Positions 35,832-37,868 of a stretch of 37,868 nt of DNA are shown here, piece after piece. Numbering within the stretch: position 1 is the first letter of the stretch; each line of letters begins with the position of its first letter. Origin of the DNA: a bacterium HR30 (lineage in GTDB: Bacteria; Desulfobacterota; Binatia; HRBIN30). The position numbers and the translations under genes are program-made. The notes beneath the pieces were generated by a model, which worked only from the letters and a program-made list of their open reading frames with translations, made no database searches and was not told where the DNA came from. Location: NCBI GenBank assembly GCA_002898795.1, contig BEIG01000022.1, positions 1-37,868 of the forward strand, given 5' to 3'.

Positions 35832-37417
35832 CCTTTACCTTGTAGCCCTGCACGCTCTCGCCAACCACACTCCTGCCGAGCCCGGCGCCAAACGGGTACA
35901 CCTACGAGTTCGAACCGCGCGCAGCAAACAAAGCAATGCAGTTGGTTGCCTTGTTCGCCATGCACACGGCCTGCAGCTTTGTGGCCGCGGCAACCTCGAG
36001 CAGTTGCCGTAGCGTTCGGCTTTGGTCCATTCAGGTCAGGTCATCACCAGCGTTGCACGGCTCACTGCTGAGCAATTCCGGGCACTGCTGCGGTAGAACC
36101 TACCGGCCCGAAGACCCCTTCCATCACGCCGGAAACCCCAGCGCCGAAGCGGCAGGGTCACAAAGGATCGAAAGGCTGGTCGTTCGGTTGCTGGTCACCC
36201 CAGAGGAATTTCAGCGGGCGTGCCTCGGACGGCATCTGGGCTACGACCTGCCTCCGCAGGCACCCTTCGCGTGAGCCGAACGTGTTTTGTCCTCAACGGG
36301 GAGCCAGAGCAAAAACAGGCATTCCACAGGTCCGCAATCGTCGGCTGTGCGCACCAGTTACCGTTGCTTTCGAACATTTTCTTTCTTCGATCCCGCGCGA
36401 GTTCGTTTTCCTGCGGCTCCGCCGTGGCCACGGTTTCCCACTCCCGACAACAACCGCGCAACTTTTCCCGAACGAAAACCGCCGTGATCGCCTCGACGCC
36501 AGCGAGTATCGTTGGAAAGGAATGAATCGTGCCGCGGTTGCGTTCCAGAGAACGTTAGGTTCGAGCGCTGCATGTACCCTGGAGATGGCCAATCAACAAA
36601 CAACGAGAAAGACCTTCGTTCGTCGGCCGTCTCGCTTTTCAGGGCAAAGCCTGGCCGTTTTTGCCTTGTTCGTCGCCCTAGGCACAGCGAGCCAAAGACC
36701 CAATTTGCGCTGCACCGTCCACTGCTAACGGAGCAGCACACGTGCGAGAGACGCGACCCGCCAGCGACTCTTGGCGACCCGTTCCGCCAAAGCTTTCGGC
36801 GGCCACAATGGCTTGTGCTCCGTGATCTCCGGTATGGCAATAATCCCAGCCAAAGCTAGTCGACGGTCCTCGCGCGCCCACCCCCGGTAGCGTGGCTCCG
36901 TGTTTAACCCACTTTCCTTCTTTTACGGTTTCGACAACTGTGACAACCTTCTCAGTGTGGTGGACCATCCGAAACCAGCCCTCGGCAAACTTTTCCTCTG
37001 CAATCTGCCGCTGCCACCACGCCCCGCAAACACTGCCCGTTATGTTGCTGGTAGCGTTAGCAGGGTGCACGTCTCCTGCGTCACTCGCTGCTGTAGCTTT
37101 CAACGAATTCCAACCCTGTACCACGCACGATTAGCCTCCCCTGGCAGTCGGAGTATTGCCGGGAAACGCACCACTTTTCGATGCGGTCGTACGAGCAAGG
37201 CCACGTGCACTCACTCAGGGCTAGCGCGCCCTGCTTGCACCCCACGATCCGTGGCTCGGGGCCAAAATGCAATTTGCCATCTAGCAAAACGCTTTCGAGC
37301 CTTACCTAAAGCGCGGCCCCTTCCTTGCCGAGCCCTCGCCAGGCTCGCAACAAGAAGAACAAAGGCGCTCTGGTTCAGAACCACTGGCGTCGCAGCGCAA
37401 ATAAAGGAGACAAGCTA
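35832..37417. other. Gene-poor region of about 1.6 kb
   Basis: Between the cytochrome gene (-) and the CFA synthase-like gene (+) no full-length gene is recognisable. Several ORFs overlap on both strands. The best candidates are two minus-strand frames that overlap: 37081-37287 and 36678-37124 (which contains CGAWWQRQIAEEKFAEGW). Read together they could be one frameshifted relic. On the plus strand 36523-36729 encodes a 68-residue frame with a weak GGAAAGG site and one hydrophobic stretch. The block looks like eroded coding DNA, but this is not proved. Confidence 0.4.
37081..37287 (-). CDS. Small Cys-rich ORF or gene relic
   Basis: A 68-residue frame with a TTG start and no clear ribosome-binding site. 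It contains LHFGPEPRIVGCKQGALAL and a run of cysteines (SECTWPCSYD, KWCVSRQYSDCQG). By hand count, roughly 70 percent of third codon positions are G or C, which favours coding in this GC-rich genome. No family is recognised. It overlaps the 36678-37124 frame on the same strand by 44 bases, so the pair may be a frameshifted pseudogene. Confidence 0.3.
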   Translation of the reverse strand: MLDGKLHFGPEPRIVGCKQGALALSECTWPCSYDRIEKWCVSRQYSDCQGRLIVRGTGLEFVESYSSE

Positions 37418-37868
37418 ATGACGAAGGTTCATTCCCTTCCACAGGCAGTGCCGGCTCCGTCGTGGATCGATCGCCGCATTGCTGCTTGGATGCTGGGCGC
37501 CCTAAAGCAAATCGAGGGATCGTCGCTTCGCATGCGCCTGCCAGATGGCCGGTGGTACGCAGTGGGCAACGGCAACGATGGAGCTCTCGTGACCGTAATG
37601 ATCCACCGGTGGGAGCTGTTTCGACGCTTACTCTGGTACCAAGACATCGGCGCTGGGGAAGCATTTGCGGAAGGCTGGTGGGAGACGGACGATCTTCCAA
37701 GGCTTTGCATGATTTTCCTCCGGGCGTCCACAATGTGGACCTCGCCTTCGCTCGTCCGTACACTGACCCGCTTCCCCCAGTACATCCTGTGGAAGCAGCA
37801 ACGAAACACGCGGCGCGGGAGTCGTCGCAACATTGCCTACCACTACGATCTCAGCAACGATTTCTACC
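37418..37868 (+). CDS. cfa: Cyclopropane-fatty-acyl-phospholipid synthase family protein, partial
   Basis: The first 150 residues of a SAM-dependent methyltransferase that runs off the right edge. The N-terminal region (about 20-120) has GEAFAEGWWETDDLPRLC, typical of the CFA/mycolic acid cyclopropane synthase N-terminal part. The window ends in NIAYHYDLSNDFY, the conserved YDL/NDFY signature just before the SAM-binding core. Such enzymes methylate or cyclopropanate unsaturated lipid chains; which product is made here cannot be judged from this part. AAAGGAG eight bases before the ATG fixes the start. Confidence 0.9.
   Translation, partial: MTKVHSLPQAVPAPSWIDRRIAAWMLGALKQIEGSSLRMRLPDGRWYAVGNGNDGALVTVMIHRWELFRRLLWYQDIGAGEAFAEGWWETDDLPRLCMIFLRASTMWTSPSLVRTLTRFPQYILWKQQRNTRRGSRRNIAYHYDLSNDFY

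Noticed and set aside
37040-37132. A plus-strand 30-residue ORF starting MLLVALAGCTSPAS that looks like a tiny lipoprotein.
   Set aside because: There is no ribosome-binding site, the product would be only a signal plus ~20 residues, and it lies opposite a longer minus-strand frame.

Overview
The window comes from the chromosome of a GC-rich Gram-negative bacterium. The envelope genes (class A PBP of the PBP1b type, DegP/HtrA, HtpX, a periplasmic DsbA-like oxidoreductase, a lipobox lipoprotein, a c-type cytochrome), respiratory complex I and an FG-GAP surface protein with a TPT-rich stalk and a CxDGxDNDG motif suggest a deltaproteobacteria-like lineage such as Myxococcota, Desulfobacterota or Binatota. 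That placement is an inference from gene content; no rRNA or tRNA gene is visible. There is no sign of a phage, transposon or CRISPR array. It looks like ordinary chromosome with several decayed or gene-poor patches.

Layout. 1-503 (-): 3' part of a shikimate-kinase-family kinase, missed by the ORF track because of its GTG start. 561-1637 (+): AI-2E/PerM-type membrane protein, convergent with a nitronate monooxygenase-like flavoprotein (1634-2629, -). 2895-3722 (-): DsbA-like thioredoxin-fold protein with its own terminator. 3723-4856: gene-poor, with hairpins. 4857-6053 (+): methylglyoxal synthase and a peroxiredoxin, ending at a strong terminator. 6114-7342 (-): MBL-fold hydrolase and dodecin.

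7951-15260 (-) is a compact nuoA-H-J-K-L-M-N cluster. It holds all seven membrane subunits of complex I and none of the peripheral-arm subunits (B, C, D, E, F, G, I), which must be encoded elsewhere if the complex is complete. Just upstream (15421-16568, -) lies a decayed Na+/Ca2+ exchanger-family gene with four in-frame stops and two frameshifts.

17083-22329 (+) is an envelope-maintenance block: HtpX membrane protease, a DUF1844 protein, DegP-like protease and PBP1b-like peptidoglycan synthase. Convergent to it is a MeaA/ethylmalonyl-CoA mutase-type B12 enzyme (22358-24400, -), then a large FG-GAP beta-propeller surface protein (24754-27117, -).

27687-31617 (+) is carbon metabolism: 3-hydroxyacyl-CoA dehydrogenase, thiolase and malic enzyme. 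Together with the mutase these fit acyl-CoA oxidation and C2/C4 assimilation. 31757-32419 (+) is an unrecognised secreted acidic repeat protein. 32369-35831 (-) is a tight four-gene unit: tri-haem cytochrome c, LolA-like lipoprotein, CYTH protein and SixA phosphatase. 35832-37417 is gene-poor. At the right edge begins a cyclopropane-fatty-acyl-phospholipid synthase-family gene (37418 to beyond the window, +).
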